This document shows positions 9,151 through 17,629 of a stretch of 42,287 nt of DNA, piece by piece. Position numbers and translations under genes: made by a program. Positions within the stretch are counted from its first letter, which is position 1. Every line of letters starts with the position of its first letter. The notes beneath the pieces are model-generated. The model saw nothing but the letters and a program-made list of their open reading frames with translations. It was not told the origin of the DNA and made no database searches. Source of the stretch: Nitrospinaceae bacterium (GTDB taxonomy: Bacteria > Nitrospinota > Nitrospinia > Nitrospinales > VA-1); NCBI GenBank assembly GCA_029937655.1, contig JAPYPK010000001.1, positions 1-42,287 on the forward strand. Reading direction: 5' to 3'.

Positions 9151-10308
9151 ATGAGTATCGATCTCCCCTTCCATAAATCTTGGTTCGATGAGGATGAAAT
9201 TAATGAGGTTGTTGAAACCTTAAAATCCGGTTGGCTTACTACAGGCCCGCGAACAAAACGATTCGAAGATGACTTCAAAGAGTACATTGGGTGTGATTAT
9301 GCCATTGGGTTAAATTCCTGCACAGCGGGTTTACATTTAGCTTTGGCGATACAAGGATTCGCGCCTGGCGATGAAGTTATAACTACGACAATGACATTCC
9401 CCGCAACGGCGAATGTAATACTACATGAACGTCTTTCCCCGGTTTTTGTAGATGTGGAACCAGGAACGCTGACGATGGATGTCAGTCAAATCCAAGAAAA
9501 AATAACACCCAAAACAAGGGCAATTATACCAGTGCATTTTGCGGGACATCCGTGTGATATGGACCCCATAATGGATCTAGCTCAGAAGCACAAACTTTTA
9601 ATTATCGAAGATGCAGCCCATGCTCTGGAAGCAAAATATAAGGGTCGTAAAATAGGTAGCTTGGGAAACCCAACAGCGTTCAGTTTTTATGCAAACAAAA
9701 ATATTACGACTGGTGAAGGTGGAATGTTAACAACTAACAACGAATCATTAGATGAAATGGTTCGTGTCATGCGCTTGCATGGCCTTAGTCGAGACGCCTG
9801 GAAACGCTTTGGGAAAAGCGGTTTTTCTCAATGGGAGCTTACGATGCCAGGATACAAATACAATATGGCAGACATAAATGCCGCGCTTGGAATACATCAG
9901 CTTAAAAAAATTGGTCGCTTTTTAGAAATTCGAAAAAAATATGCGGCAATGTATGATGAAGTATTTTGTCAGATTCCAGAATTAGAAATTCTTGAAACAA
10001 GAGACTATGCAGAGTCATCATACCATCTGTACATTATTGCGTTGCGCGTGGAACAATTATCGATAACTCGTGACCAATTTATTGATGCGATTCAATCGGA
10101 AGGTATCGGGGTAGCTGTACACTATCAGGCACTTCATATACAACCTTTTTACAAAAAAGAATTTAATACTCGTTTAGAAGCGTACCCCGTTGCGACTAGT
10201 TACTCAGATAGAATTCTTTCTATTCCTCTTTACCCACGTATGTCAACTCAAGATGTTGAACGAGTTTCGAATGTGGTTGTGGATCTGATTTCACGCAACC
10301 GCAGATAA
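9151..10308 (+). CDS. DegT/DnrJ/EryC1/StrS family PLP-dependent sugar aminotransferase
   Basis: Enzymes of this family transaminate nucleotide-linked keto-sugars with PLP. The signatures are present in order: SGWLTTGPRTKRFED near residue 26, LNSCTAGLHLAL around 55, TMTFPATANVIL around 80, PVHFAGHPCDMDPI, IIEDAAHALEAKYKGRKIGS at 151-170, and SFYANKNITTGEGG at 178-191, where K183 should bind PLP. PGYKYNMADINAALG and HYQALHIQPFY follow. At 385 residues it is complete. No other nucleotide-sugar genes lie nearby, so the sugar and final product are unknown. It could serve lipopolysaccharide or glycan synthesis whose partners are elsewhere. Confidence 0.92.
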   Translation: MSIDLPFHKSWFDEDEINEVVETLKSGWLTTGPRTKRFEDDFKEYIGCDYAIGLNSCTAGLHLALAIQGFAPGDEVITTTMTFPATANVILHERLSPVFVDVEPGTLTMDVSQIQEKITPKTRAIIPVHFAGHPCDMDPIMDLAQKHKLLIIEDAAHALEAKYKGRKIGSLGNPTAFSFYANKNITTGEGGMLTTNNESLDEMVRVMRLHGLSRDAWKRFGKSGFSQWELTMPGYKYNMADINAALGIHQLKKIGRFLEIRKKYAAMYDEVFCQIPELEILETRDYAESSYHLYIIALRVEQLSITRDQFIDAIQSEGIGVAVHYQALHIQPFYKKEFNTRLEAYPVATSYSDRILSIPLYPRMSTQDVERVSNVVVDLISRNRR

Positions 10309-10359
10309 AACACAACAAATCTATGAGCGGCCACAAAATTATCGGAGAGAACTCAACTT

Positions 10360-10965
10360 TTAATATTTAGTAAGTTTTTCTTTTATGCGACGAACAAGTT
10401 CCTGGTAATTGTTTTTAGAAATTACTTTATAGAGCTGCGACCGCATATTATTTCTCATGCTGATTTCATCTAGATCAACATCTACAACCTGCCAGTGATC
10501 GCCGTATTTTTGTAAGTGGAAATCAATATTAATTTCTCCTTCCTTTTCATGGACAACAGTAAGTGGAACATTGGCTTTTGATTCATTGATAGTGGTTTGA
10601 CCATAAATCAATTTGAGTGCAGCAAAGAATTTTCCAGAGTTGGGAAAGGCCTCTTTGGTAAACATCCGGCTCAAAAGATCGATAAACACTTTCTGTTCAG
10701 TTAAGGAGCGCTTACTCCAGTACTTCCCTAGTGCCTTGCGGCTTATTTCCCGTATATTCAAAAGCGCAAGTGCACGATGAGAGATAATATCATTTTCTTT
10801 AACTTCCTCGGTAGTTAGCGGTTTCCCTGTTTTTAAATTGGTAATAGAATTCAGTAATATTTCCACTGTATTGCGGGGTGATGCTTCTTTTGCAATAAGG
10901 GGGGACAACTCAAATAAAGCCAAAATAAAAAATATTAAAAAAATCCAATTTTTACGAGAAAGCAT
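10360..10965 (-). CDS. mlaC: MlaC/Ttg2D-like periplasmic phospholipid-binding protein
   Basis: MlaC shuttles phospholipids across the periplasm between the outer membrane complex and the inner membrane MlaFEDB transporter. The product has an N-terminal signal peptide (NWIFLIFFILALFELSPLIA, then KEA). The mature protein carries the family pattern: SHRALALLNIREISRKALGKYW, then a WSKRSLTEQKVFIDLLSRMF segment, EINIDFHLQKYGDHWQVVDVDLDEISM, and NNMRSQLYKVI. 201 residues is the usual length. No other mla genes are present here, so the assignment to a particular lipid route is by family only. It converges with the aminotransferase gene. Confidence 0.87.
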   Translation of the reverse strand: MLSRKNWIFLIFFILALFELSPLIAKEASPRNTVEILLNSITNLKTGKPLTTEEVKENDIISHRALALLNIREISRKALGKYWSKRSLTEQKVFIDLLSRMFTKEAFPNSGKFFAALKLIYGQTTINESKANVPLTVVHEKEGEINIDFHLQKYGDHWQVVDVDLDEISMRNNMRSQLYKVISKNNYQELVRRIKEKLTKY

Positions 10966-11074
10966 AGTTATGCTAAATTAGTATTTAGAAATTGAGCTAG
11001 TGTTCAATGCCGATTTTTTTCAAAAAATTAAGTATAACCTTTTTAACTTAAACTAAAAAAATAATTTCATTTAT

Positions 11075-11815
11075 ATGAGTCTAGCTTTTTCAGGGAAGGG
11101 TCTTTTATTTTCGATACTTTTTGTAGGGTTGGCAAGTCAGGAAACGGGTTTAATTAAAGAAGTAGACCACAATTACAGTTTGGCCAAATCAACAGATGAT
11201 TTATACACGTTAGAAGCATTGGTCAAGAAGTCCTTAAAAACATTTCCAGAATCGGACAAGCTTTTCTGGAGGTTGGGAAGAGTTTACTTCAAACTTGGTG
11301 AAACATTTACTTCTGAATCCAAAAAAATTTATTTTTTTTCGCTATGTATGGCGCAGACAAAAAAAACGATTGAAATTAACTCACAGTCCGCCAATGGATA
11401 TTTTTTTAACGGCCTTTGCAGCGGAACCCTAGGTCAGGCTCAAGGTATCTGGAGTAGTTTGGGAACCATTGAACCGTTTAAAAAAGATATGGAAACTGCC
11501 ATTAATCTAGATCCATCCATTGAAGAAGGTGGACCGCACAGAGCGTTGGGGAATCTTTATTTAAAGCTCCCTTATGTATTAGGGGGGGATTTAGAACGTT
11601 CAATTGCACACTTTCAAAAGGCCATTCAACTTGGTTCTGAATTTGGAGAAAATTATCTTGGCCTTGCTGAGGCCTACATCGAAAACGGAGATTTTATTTT
11701 AGCGAAGGATATACTACACACACTTCTTAATATGAAATTAAGTTCGCAAAAAGAAGAGTCTGTTCTTGAATGGAAGACTCAAGCCTTAGACTTTTTGGAA
11801 AAAATACAGAATTGA
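11075..11815 (+). CDS. TPR-repeat protein resembling the TAtT (TRAP-associated) family
   Basis: This 246-residue protein starts with a hydrophobic segment (GKGLLFSILFVGLAS) that could be a signal peptide, followed by helical repeats. Readable TPR-like units include DKLFWRLGRVYFKLGE, GGPHRALGNLYLKLPYVLGG, DLERSIAHFQKAIQLGSEFG and NYLGLAEAYIENGDFILAKDIL. The segment GYFFNGLCSGTLGQAQGIWS followed by the GGPHRALG and GGDLERSI phrases recalls the T component of TRAP transporters, but no TRAP permease lies nearby, so this is tentative. It ends 15 bases before recN on the same strand and may be co-transcribed with it. Confidence 0.7.
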   Translation: MSLAFSGKGLLFSILFVGLASQETGLIKEVDHNYSLAKSTDDLYTLEALVKKSLKTFPESDKLFWRLGRVYFKLGETFTSESKKIYFFSLCMAQTKKTIEINSQSANGYFFNGLCSGTLGQAQGIWSSLGTIEPFKKDMETAINLDPSIEEGGPHRALGNLYLKLPYVLGGDLERSIAHFQKAIQLGSEFGENYLGLAEAYIENGDFILAKDILHTLLNMKLSSQKEESVLEWKTQALDFLEKIQN

Positions 11816-11830
11816 TAAACGCTGAATATC

Positions 11831-13525
11831 ATGCTGAAAGAATTAAGGATAAATAATTTTGCTATTATTGATAACCTGAGCGTCGAATTCACGTCTGGTC
11901 TTACAGCGTTGACGGGGGAAACGGGTGCCGGGAAGTCAATTATTATAGACGCCCTCAACCTAATTCTTGGGGGTAGAGCCGATTCCAATTTTATCCGTAC
12001 AGGAGAATCATCGGCAACCGTTGAAAGCGTGTTTGAGATCAAAAATCTACAAACGTTAGACATCCTTTCAGAATTGGGCATCGATGCTAATAACGGAGAG
12101 GTCGTTTTAAGGCGAACGATATCTAATACGGGGAAAAATCGTTGCATGGTTAACGACTGCGCGGTAACGGTTGGTGTCTTGGCAAAACTAGGAGACCGGC
12201 TAGTTGATATTCATGGCCAGCATGATCATCAGGCACTACTCAATTCAGAAATTCATGTTGATCTTCTCGATTTGTATGGGAAAACCATGGATGAAAGAAA
12301 CGAATTTACTAAAAAATATTTTAAATATCTAGAAGATTTAAAGAAAGTAGAAGATTTACGTTCTAAAGAAAGTGATCGCTTGCAGCGAGAAGATCTACTG
12401 CGTTTTCAAATTAACGAGATTGATAAGGCCAGTCTTTCACGGAATGAGGAAGATCTGCTTAAAGCAGAAAAAAACAAATTGCAACATGCAGAAAAAATTC
12501 ACGAATCAGTGAAACTAGTTCTCAATTTAATTGCAGAAAAAGAAGGGGCGGTCCTTGAAGAATTGGGTGTAGTGAAAAGAGAACTAGAGTCGCTTCCTTC
12601 TTTGGACCCGGAATTGGGGAAACAGGCACAACGAGGACAATCTGCTTTTTGTGAAATTGAAGAACTGGTTGAAGAGTTGAGAGACTATGCTCATAAAATA
12701 GAATTTAACCCATCTCGTCTTGAAGAAATAGAAGATCGTTTATCGGAAATCAACGGGCTAAAACGTAAATACGGCGGAAATATTGATTTAGTTTTGGATT
12801 ACCGCGATAAAATTTCTACCGAACTCGATACTCTTTCTTGTTTCAATGAAAGTATGGAAAAGCTTCAAAAAGATATAAAGTTACACCAGACCATTTTGTC
12901 GGAGCTTTCTGTAGTGTTGGCAGAAAAAAGGGAAAGAACAGCCGGTATATTTAAAAAAGATGTAGAGAAGGAACTTTGTGATCTTGGTATGAAAGATGTT
13001 CGGTTAAAAGTACAATTTAACTATGAAGGGGATGGTACCAATTTCGTAAAATTTCGAAACGAAAAGGTGAAATTAAATTCAACGGGGTTGGGCACAATAG
13101 AATTTTTATTTTCTCCAAACCTGGGAGAAGACCTAAAACCTCTCGCTAAGATAGCTTCAGGGGGGGAACTTTCCCGGCTTATGCTGGCATTAAAATCAAA
13201 TCTCAATAAGCAAGATACTATTCCTGTAATGGTTTTCGACGAAGTCGATACAGGGATAGGAGGAAAAATTGCCGAGGTGGTGGGGAGTAAATTAAAAAAA
13301 ATTGCTACTGAAAAACAAGTGTTCTGCATTACACACTTACCCCAAATCGCGGGCAAGGCAATTTCACACTTTGTGGTGTTTAAAACAGTGAAAGAGAAAC
13401 GGACTTATTCCAGCATTCGTGAACTTTCAGAGCAAGAAAGAGTAGAAGAAATTGCAAGGATGTCTGGTGGAAAAAAAATCACCAAGGCTACTCTCAGCCA
13501 TGCCAAAGAAATGATCCAACCTTAA
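11831..13525 (+). CDS. recN: DNA repair protein RecN
   Basis: RecN is an SMC-like ATPase that acts at double-strand breaks. The N-terminal ATPase half has Walker A in ALTGETGAGKSIIIDAL, and GGRADSNFIRTGESSATVE follows as in other RecN proteins. A long coiled coil fills roughly residues 150-380 with heptad-like Glu/Lys/Leu patterns. The C-terminal half contains the ABC signature IASGGELSRLMLALKS, Walker B VMVFDEVDTGIGG and the VFCITHLPQIAGKA segment with its switch histidine. At 564 residues it is full length. No LexA-type operator was apparent in the short upstream gap, so SOS control is not shown. Confidence 0.96.
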   Translation: MLKELRINNFAIIDNLSVEFTSGLTALTGETGAGKSIIIDALNLILGGRADSNFIRTGESSATVESVFEIKNLQTLDILSELGIDANNGEVVLRRTISNTGKNRCMVNDCAVTVGVLAKLGDRLVDIHGQHDHQALLNSEIHVDLLDLYGKTMDERNEFTKKYFKYLEDLKKVEDLRSKESDRLQREDLLRFQINEIDKASLSRNEEDLLKAEKNKLQHAEKIHESVKLVLNLIAEKEGAVLEELGVVKRELESLPSLDPELGKQAQRGQSAFCEIEELVEELRDYAHKIEFNPSRLEEIEDRLSEINGLKRKYGGNIDLVLDYRDKISTELDTLSCFNESMEKLQKDIKLHQTILSELSVVLAEKRERTAGIFKKDVEKELCDLGMKDVRLKVQFNYEGDGTNFVKFRNEKVKLNSTGLGTIEFLFSPNLGEDLKPLAKIASGGELSRLMLALKSNLNKQDTIPVMVFDEVDTGIGGKIAEVVGSKLKKIATEKQVFCITHLPQIAGKAISHFVVFKTVKEKRTYSSIRELSEQERVEEIARMSGGKKITKATLSHAKEMIQP

Positions 13526-13659
13526 TTAGACCACCCATTTCTTTTTGGAGTTCTGTACCAATTAGTGCAATTGGAAAAATTTTCACTCAATTATATTTTT
13601 TAATCAAAGTTAGAGTGTGATTTGCTATTTAACAAGTTGTCTATTACCCAGTCCAAAGA

Positions 13660-15594
13660 TTAGAGTTTTGAGTAAATCTCGCCGCCTTTTTCTTTGAAGG
13701 TTGCGGACATTTCTTTCATACCTTCACCCAGCGCCTGTGTTTCTTCCACTCCTTTTTGTTGAGCGTAGTCGCGCACGTCCTGCGTGATTTTCATCGAACA
13801 GAAATGAGGGCCGCACATCGAACAGAAATGCGCTACTTTGGAAGAATCTTTTGGCAGGGTTTCATCATGGAACTGCAACGCCTTTTCCGGGTCGAGCGAT
13901 AGATTGAACTGGTCTTCCCAGCGAAACTCGAACCGGGCTTTGCTCAAAGCATCATCACGCACTCTTGCTCCGGGATGACCTTTGGCAAGGTCCGCCGCGT
14001 GTGCCGCGATCTTGTATGTGATAACGCCTTCTTTTACGTCGTCACGGTTAGGTAGCCCCAGGTGTTCTTTGGGAGTCACGTAGCAGAGCATGGCGGTACC
14101 GTACCAGCCGATCATTGCTGCGCCGATGCCACTGGTGATGTGGTCGTAACCTGGCGCGATGTCGGTGGTTAGCGGTCCTAATGTGTAGAAAGGAGCTTCG
14201 CCACACACTGCTAATTGTTTTTCCATGTTTTCTTTGATCATATGCATAGGAACATGACCAGGGCCTTCGATCATGGTCTGCACTTCATGTTTCCAGGCGA
14301 TCTTTGTCAATTCACCGAGAGTTTCTAATTCTGCAAACTGGGCTTCATCGTTAGCGTCAGCGGTGGAACCGGGTCGCAATCCATCACCCAAAGAGAAAGA
14401 GACATCATAGGATTTCAGGATTTCGCAAATTTCCTCAAAATTTGTGTATAGAAAATTTTCTTTATGATAAGTGAGACACCATTTTGCCATGATTGCGCCA
14501 CCTCGTGAGACGATGCCGGTGACGCGTTTTGCGGTCATTGGTACATAGCGCAATAACACGCCAGCATGAATGGTGAAATAGTCCACGCCCTGCTCGCATT
14601 GTTCGATTAGAGTATCGCGATAAATTTGCCATGTCAGGTCCTCGATTTTCCCATCGACTTTTTCTAATGCCTGATAGATGGGAACCGTACCGATGGGAAC
14701 CGGTGAGTTGCGTAGGATCCACTCACGCGTCGTGTGAATATTTTTTCCGGTTGAGAGATCCATAACATTGTCGGCACCGCATCGTGATGACCAGACCATC
14801 TTTTCGACTTCTTCTTCGATAGAGGAGCTGACTGCTGAGTTGCCGATGTTGGAGTTGATCTTGACGAGAAAATTCCGCCCGATGATCATCGGCTCCGATT
14901 CCGGATGGTTAATATTAGCCGGAATTATGGCTCGGCCTCGTGCTACTTCTTCGCGGACGAATTCCGGAGTGATTTCGTTCTGAAGGTTGGCTCCGAAAGA
15001 ATTTCCTTTCAGTCGATTTTCCCGTTCCGCATCTTCAATCCACTGTTTACGTTTCTGGTTTTCACGAATAGCGATGAACTCCATCTCGGGAGTGATGACT
15101 CCCTTTTTGGCGTAATGCATTTGGGTGACATTTTGTCCTGGTTTCGCGCGTAAAACTTGAGAGCGGGTTTTAGGGAACCGTTCGGTATTAGGGTTTTCCC
15201 CATCTCGATAGCCATCGTCTTTCGGCAGAATAGTTCGGGCATCATAATACTCTACATCTTCACGTCCCATGACCCAAGGAAGGCGGATGGGTTGCAATCC
15301 TTCACGAATATCAATCTTTGCTTCCGGGTCGGTGTAGGGGCCGGATGTATCATAGACGAGGATGGAATTCTCGCTATTTTCCTTGTGATGACCGTTGTTC
15401 CCATTTCCATTGCTGTTTATTGTGGTAGAGGGGGACAGAGAAATTTCCCGGAACGGGACTTTTATATCTGGATGCAGGGTTCCGTTGACATAGATTTTTT
15501 TAGAGTTCGGGGAAATCGGATCGGTGGAAATTTCAACCTTTTCATCTGTCGCTCCATGGCGGTTACTATTACCATTAGATTTTAATTGTGTCAT
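13660..15594 (-). CDS. thiC: Phosphomethylpyrimidine synthase ThiC
   Basis: ThiC is a radical SAM enzyme that turns aminoimidazole ribonucleotide into the hydroxymethylpyrimidine phosphate of thiamine. The C-terminal cluster-binding motif is visible as FCSMCGPHFCSM, giving cysteines 591, 594 and 599 in the CX2CX4C spacing. Other family segments are VREEVARGRAIIPANINHPE, EQCEQGVDYFTIHAGVLLRY, SFSLGDGLRPG, MIEGPGHVPMHMI and GPLTTDIAPGYDHITSGIG. At 644 residues it has the long N-terminal domain of the proteobacterial type. Its ATG overlaps the thiE stop codon by four bases (ATGA), so translation is probably coupled. It is the last gene of the riboswitch-controlled operon. Confidence 0.97.
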   Translation of the reverse strand: MTQLKSNGNSNRHGATDEKVEISTDPISPNSKKIYVNGTLHPDIKVPFREISLSPSTTINSNGNGNNGHHKENSENSILVYDTSGPYTDPEAKIDIREGLQPIRLPWVMGREDVEYYDARTILPKDDGYRDGENPNTERFPKTRSQVLRAKPGQNVTQMHYAKKGVITPEMEFIAIRENQKRKQWIEDAERENRLKGNSFGANLQNEITPEFVREEVARGRAIIPANINHPESEPMIIGRNFLVKINSNIGNSAVSSSIEEEVEKMVWSSRCGADNVMDLSTGKNIHTTREWILRNSPVPIGTVPIYQALEKVDGKIEDLTWQIYRDTLIEQCEQGVDYFTIHAGVLLRYVPMTAKRVTGIVSRGGAIMAKWCLTYHKENFLYTNFEEICEILKSYDVSFSLGDGLRPGSTADANDEAQFAELETLGELTKIAWKHEVQTMIEGPGHVPMHMIKENMEKQLAVCGEAPFYTLGPLTTDIAPGYDHITSGIGAAMIGWYGTAMLCYVTPKEHLGLPNRDDVKEGVITYKIAAHAADLAKGHPGARVRDDALSKARFEFRWEDQFNLSLDPEKALQFHDETLPKDSSKVAHFCSMCGPHFCSMKITQDVRDYAQQKGVEETQALGEGMKEMSATFKEKGGEIYSKL

Positions 15595-16268
15595 AACGTG
15601 TTTCCTCCAAAGTTCTGCATATATTCAAATGAATGTTGTTTTATATGAGGTGAGTTCCAGATGTCAGAAATCAAGGCGACCCCGAAGGCCCCATGTTCCA
15701 AACATTCGGGAACGCGGTGCAGTGTTATTCCTCCCAAAGCCAGAACCGGTAAGCGAACTGCTTGAGTGACTTGCCGCAATGAGTCCAAGCCTTGAGGCGG
15801 GCCATAACTCGCTTTGGAGGGTGTTTCGTAAATCGGACTGAAAGTTATGTAATCAGCGCCTTGTGTTTCTGCAAGATGTGCCCCTTCCAGTGAGTGAGTC
15901 GAAACTCCTACGATCAGGTCAGGAAAATTTTTTTTAACCTCATTGGCATGAACGCTGGTTTCAGTCAGGTGAACACCATTAGCTCCTATTTGTTCGGCGA
16001 TATCTGGTCGCGAGTTAATGAAGAGCCGAGTTCCATAATTTGATGTGAGGAAACGTAGTTTTTTTCCTAGTTCGACAAGTTGGTAGTCCGACAGGTCTTT
16101 TTCTCTTAACTGAATCGTTTTGACTCCTCCTATTAACGCGGCTTCCACGGCGTCTAAGAATTTTTTTTCTCCATCGAATAAAGACCTATCAGTGATCAGA
16201 TATAAACGAAGCCCGTTGAGATCCTGAGTTGTCATTTTATGAGTATAGTTTGCTTCAGAAATTTGCAC
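15591..16268 (-). CDS. thiE: Thiamine-phosphate synthase ThiE
   Basis: ThiE joins hydroxymethylpyrimidine diphosphate to the thiazole phosphate to give thiamine phosphate. The barrel shows LRLYLITDRSLF at the start, KTIQLREKDLSDYQLVELG, FINSRPDIAEQIGANGVHLT, LIVGVSTHSLEGAHLAETQG, and ADYITFSPIYETPSKASYGP with the phosphate-binding VLALGGITLHRVPECLEHGA near the end. At 225 residues it is of usual length. The frame starts with GTG at 16268, with a weak GGA upstream; an ATG at 16235 would give 214 residues and also suits the family. It follows thiG by 15 bases and overlaps thiC. Confidence 0.94.
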   Translation of the reverse strand: MQISEANYTHKMTTQDLNGLRLYLITDRSLFDGEKKFLDAVEAALIGGVKTIQLREKDLSDYQLVELGKKLRFLTSNYGTRLFINSRPDIAEQIGANGVHLTETSVHANEVKKNFPDLIVGVSTHSLEGAHLAETQGADYITFSPIYETPSKASYGPPQGLDSLRQVTQAVRLPVLALGGITLHRVPECLEHGAFGVALISDIWNSPHIKQHSFEYMQNFGGNTL

Positions 16269-16283
16269 GATTTGTTTCGTCCA

Positions 16284-17060
16284 TTAAATATCTATTAAGC
16301 CATCGAGTGGACTGCTAGCGGAGGCATAGAGTTTCTTTGGTATGCGCCCTGCTTCAAAGGCCTGGCGTCCACATTCCACAGCAGCTTTCATAGCGCAGGC
16401 CATTTTAATAGGATCTTGCGCCCCTGCAATTGCGGTGTTCATAAGAAGTCCGTCTATTCCAAGTTCCATGGCCTTGCATGCATCAGAAGCAGTTCCAACA
16501 CCTGCGTCGACAATGACTGGTACTTGCACAGCCTCAAGGATTAGTTTTATCGTAAATGGGTTACATACCCCGAGCCCTGATCCAATGGGCGCAGCTAGAG
16601 GCATAACGGCAGAGCAACCCGCTTCCTCTAGTTTTTTACAAAGAACTACATCATCTGTGCAGTAAGGGAGTACCTGAAATCCATCTTTTACCAGGATTTT
16701 TGAGGCTTCCAGAGTGGCTTCATTATCGGGGAATAACGTTTTTTCATCACCAATAACTTCAACTTTAACCATATTTCCCAGTCCCGCTTCACGTGCAAGT
16801 TGACATGTCATGACTGCCTCCTTGACCGTATAGCAACCAGCAGTGTTAGGTAGAAAACAGTATGTTTTTGGATCGAGAAAATTAAGAATAGAGTCCTTGG
16901 CCTTATCTAGTTCGATACGGCGTACCGCTAAGGTGATCATTTCTGCCCCTGAGGCAGATATGGCATCACGGGTTTCCTCAAAAGACGCATATTTTCCTGT
17001 TCCAACAATCAAGCGAGAAGTGAATGTTCTATCGCCTATCTTCAACTGTGATGAGTTCAT
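16284..17060 (-). CDS. thiG: Thiazole synthase ThiG
   Basis: ThiG condenses deoxyxylulose phosphate, dehydroglycine and the sulfur of ThiS-thiocarboxylate into the thiazole phosphate of thiamine. The barrel shows FTSRLIVGTGKYASFEETRD, GAEMITLAVRRIEL, TYCFLPNTAGCYTVKEAVMT, VKVEVIGDEKTLFPD (whose lysines include the Schiff-base residue), GCSAVMPLAAPIGSGLGVCN, and VIVDAGVGTASDACKAMELG with the phosphate loop. At 258 residues it is typical. It lies 51 bases after thiS in the same operon. Neither thiO nor thiH, the alternative suppliers of dehydroglycine, is in the window, so they must be encoded elsewhere. Confidence 0.96.
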   Translation of the reverse strand: MNSSQLKIGDRTFTSRLIVGTGKYASFEETRDAISASGAEMITLAVRRIELDKAKDSILNFLDPKTYCFLPNTAGCYTVKEAVMTCQLAREAGLGNMVKVEVIGDEKTLFPDNEATLEASKILVKDGFQVLPYCTDDVVLCKKLEEAGCSAVMPLAAPIGSGLGVCNPFTIKLILEAVQVPVIVDAGVGTASDACKAMELGIDGLLMNTAIAGAQDPIKMACAMKAAVECGRQAFEAGRIPKKLYASASSPLDGLIDI

Positions 17061-17111
17061 TTTAAAATCTTCAAAAAAATTAGAAAGAATTTTACAAAAA
17101 AAATTATAAAA

Positions 17112-17315
17112 TCAGAGTCCACCACCTACAGCATGAACGATTTCTACATTATCTCCATCATGAATTTTGGTTTGCTTGAGCTTTGAACTGGGAACAACTT
17201 CCTGATTAAGTGCTACGGCACAATGGGGTGAAACTATTTCCAGCTCAAGCAACAATTCTGCTAAGTTAACACTGGAATAGATTTCTCTTTCATCACCATT
17301 TACTTTAAGTACCAT
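17112..17315 (-). CDS. thiS: Sulfur carrier protein ThiS
   Basis: ThiS is a ubiquitin-like carrier that delivers sulfur, as a C-terminal thiocarboxylate, to ThiG. The 67-residue product starts MVLKVNGDEREI, continues with LAELLLELEIVSPHCAVALN, and ends DNVEIVHAVGGG followed by one leucine. The frame could begin at TTG 17336, but the ATG at 17315 matches the usual ThiS start and has a G-rich tract about ten bases upstream. The extra leucine after the glycines is unusual, because the terminal glycine must be exposed for activation. It is first in the operon, downstream of the riboswitch, followed by thiG. Confidence 0.9.
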   Translation of the reverse strand: MVLKVNGDEREIYSSVNLAELLLELEIVSPHCAVALNQEVVPSSKLKQTKIHDGDNVEIVHAVGGGL

Positions 17316-17408
17316 CGTAGGAAGCCCCCCGCTCAATCAAACTAAAATAAAGTTCAATCGAAATTTAAAGCCAAAATTAAGTGAGGGTGAGTCAAAGAAA
17401 GGGAACAC

Positions 17409-17443
17409 AAAAAAAAGCTACAACCAAGTAAGGGATTATAGCT
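17409..17443 (-). terminator. Terminator-like hairpin in the thi leader (riboswitch expression platform)
   Basis: On the minus strand, AGCTATA (17443-17437) can pair with TGTAGCT (17422-17416), seven pairs including one G-U, with a 14-base loop. A run of T (17416-17409) follows at once. It lies between the TPP aptamer and thiS, where a ligand-controlled transcription terminator would be expected. The stem is AT-rich, so its strength is uncertain, and I did not resolve a competing antiterminator. Confidence 0.5.
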
Positions 17444-17463
17444 ATGCTAAAAGCTCTATCCAC

Positions 17464-17542
17464 TTCCCTTCGCTGGTACTAGCCAGATCAGGTTCAAAGG
17501 GTTGCCCTTTAAAGACTCTCAGAAAATCACCCCTAGCGAACT
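17464..17542 (-). promoter_or_regulatory. TPP riboswitch (THI element)
   Basis: The minus strand carries the TPP aptamer signatures in order: CTAGGGGTG, then CTGAGAG, ACCCTTTGAACCTGATCTGG and CCAGCGAAGGGA. The P1 helix forms between TTCGCT (17540-17535) and AGCGAA (17474-17469). Binding of thiamine diphosphate is expected to reduce expression of the genes that follow. It lies about 150 bases upstream of thiS, within the leader of thiS-thiG-thiE-thiC, so feedback control of this operon by thiamine diphosphate is a firm prediction. Confidence 0.96.
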
Positions 17543-17561
17543 ACTTTTGATTCCGTACTGC

Positions 17562-17589
17562 AGATTAACGTAAAAAAAAAACATGTCAA
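17562..17589 (-). promoter_or_regulatory. Predicted sigma-70 promoter for the thi operon
   Basis: On the minus strand, a perfect TTGACA (17589-17584) and TAATCT (17567-17562) are separated by 16 bases, most of them a T run. Transcription would start a few bases later, roughly 15 bases before the riboswitch. Confidence 0.7.
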
Positions 17590-17595
17590 GATGTA

Positions 17596-17623
17596 TTGAT
17601 CTTAAAAAAATATTTGGTATAGT
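17596..17623 (+). promoter_or_regulatory. Predicted promoter for a leaderless transcript
   Basis: TTGATC (17596-17601) and TATAGT (17618-17623) are 16 bases apart. The -10 element ends six bases before the ATG at 17630, so transcription would start at or beside that codon. It is back-to-back with the thi promoter. Confidence 0.55.
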
Positions 17624-17629
17624 TCGTCC

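Noticed and set aside
13558..13574. Palindrome CCAATT-AGTGC-AATTGG between recN and thiC
   Set aside because: Convergent genes make a terminator attractive, but the stem is AT-rich and no T tract directly follows on either strand.
14768..15585. Long frames opposite thiC
   Set aside because: They are shadows of the thiC coding pattern and have no domain signatures.
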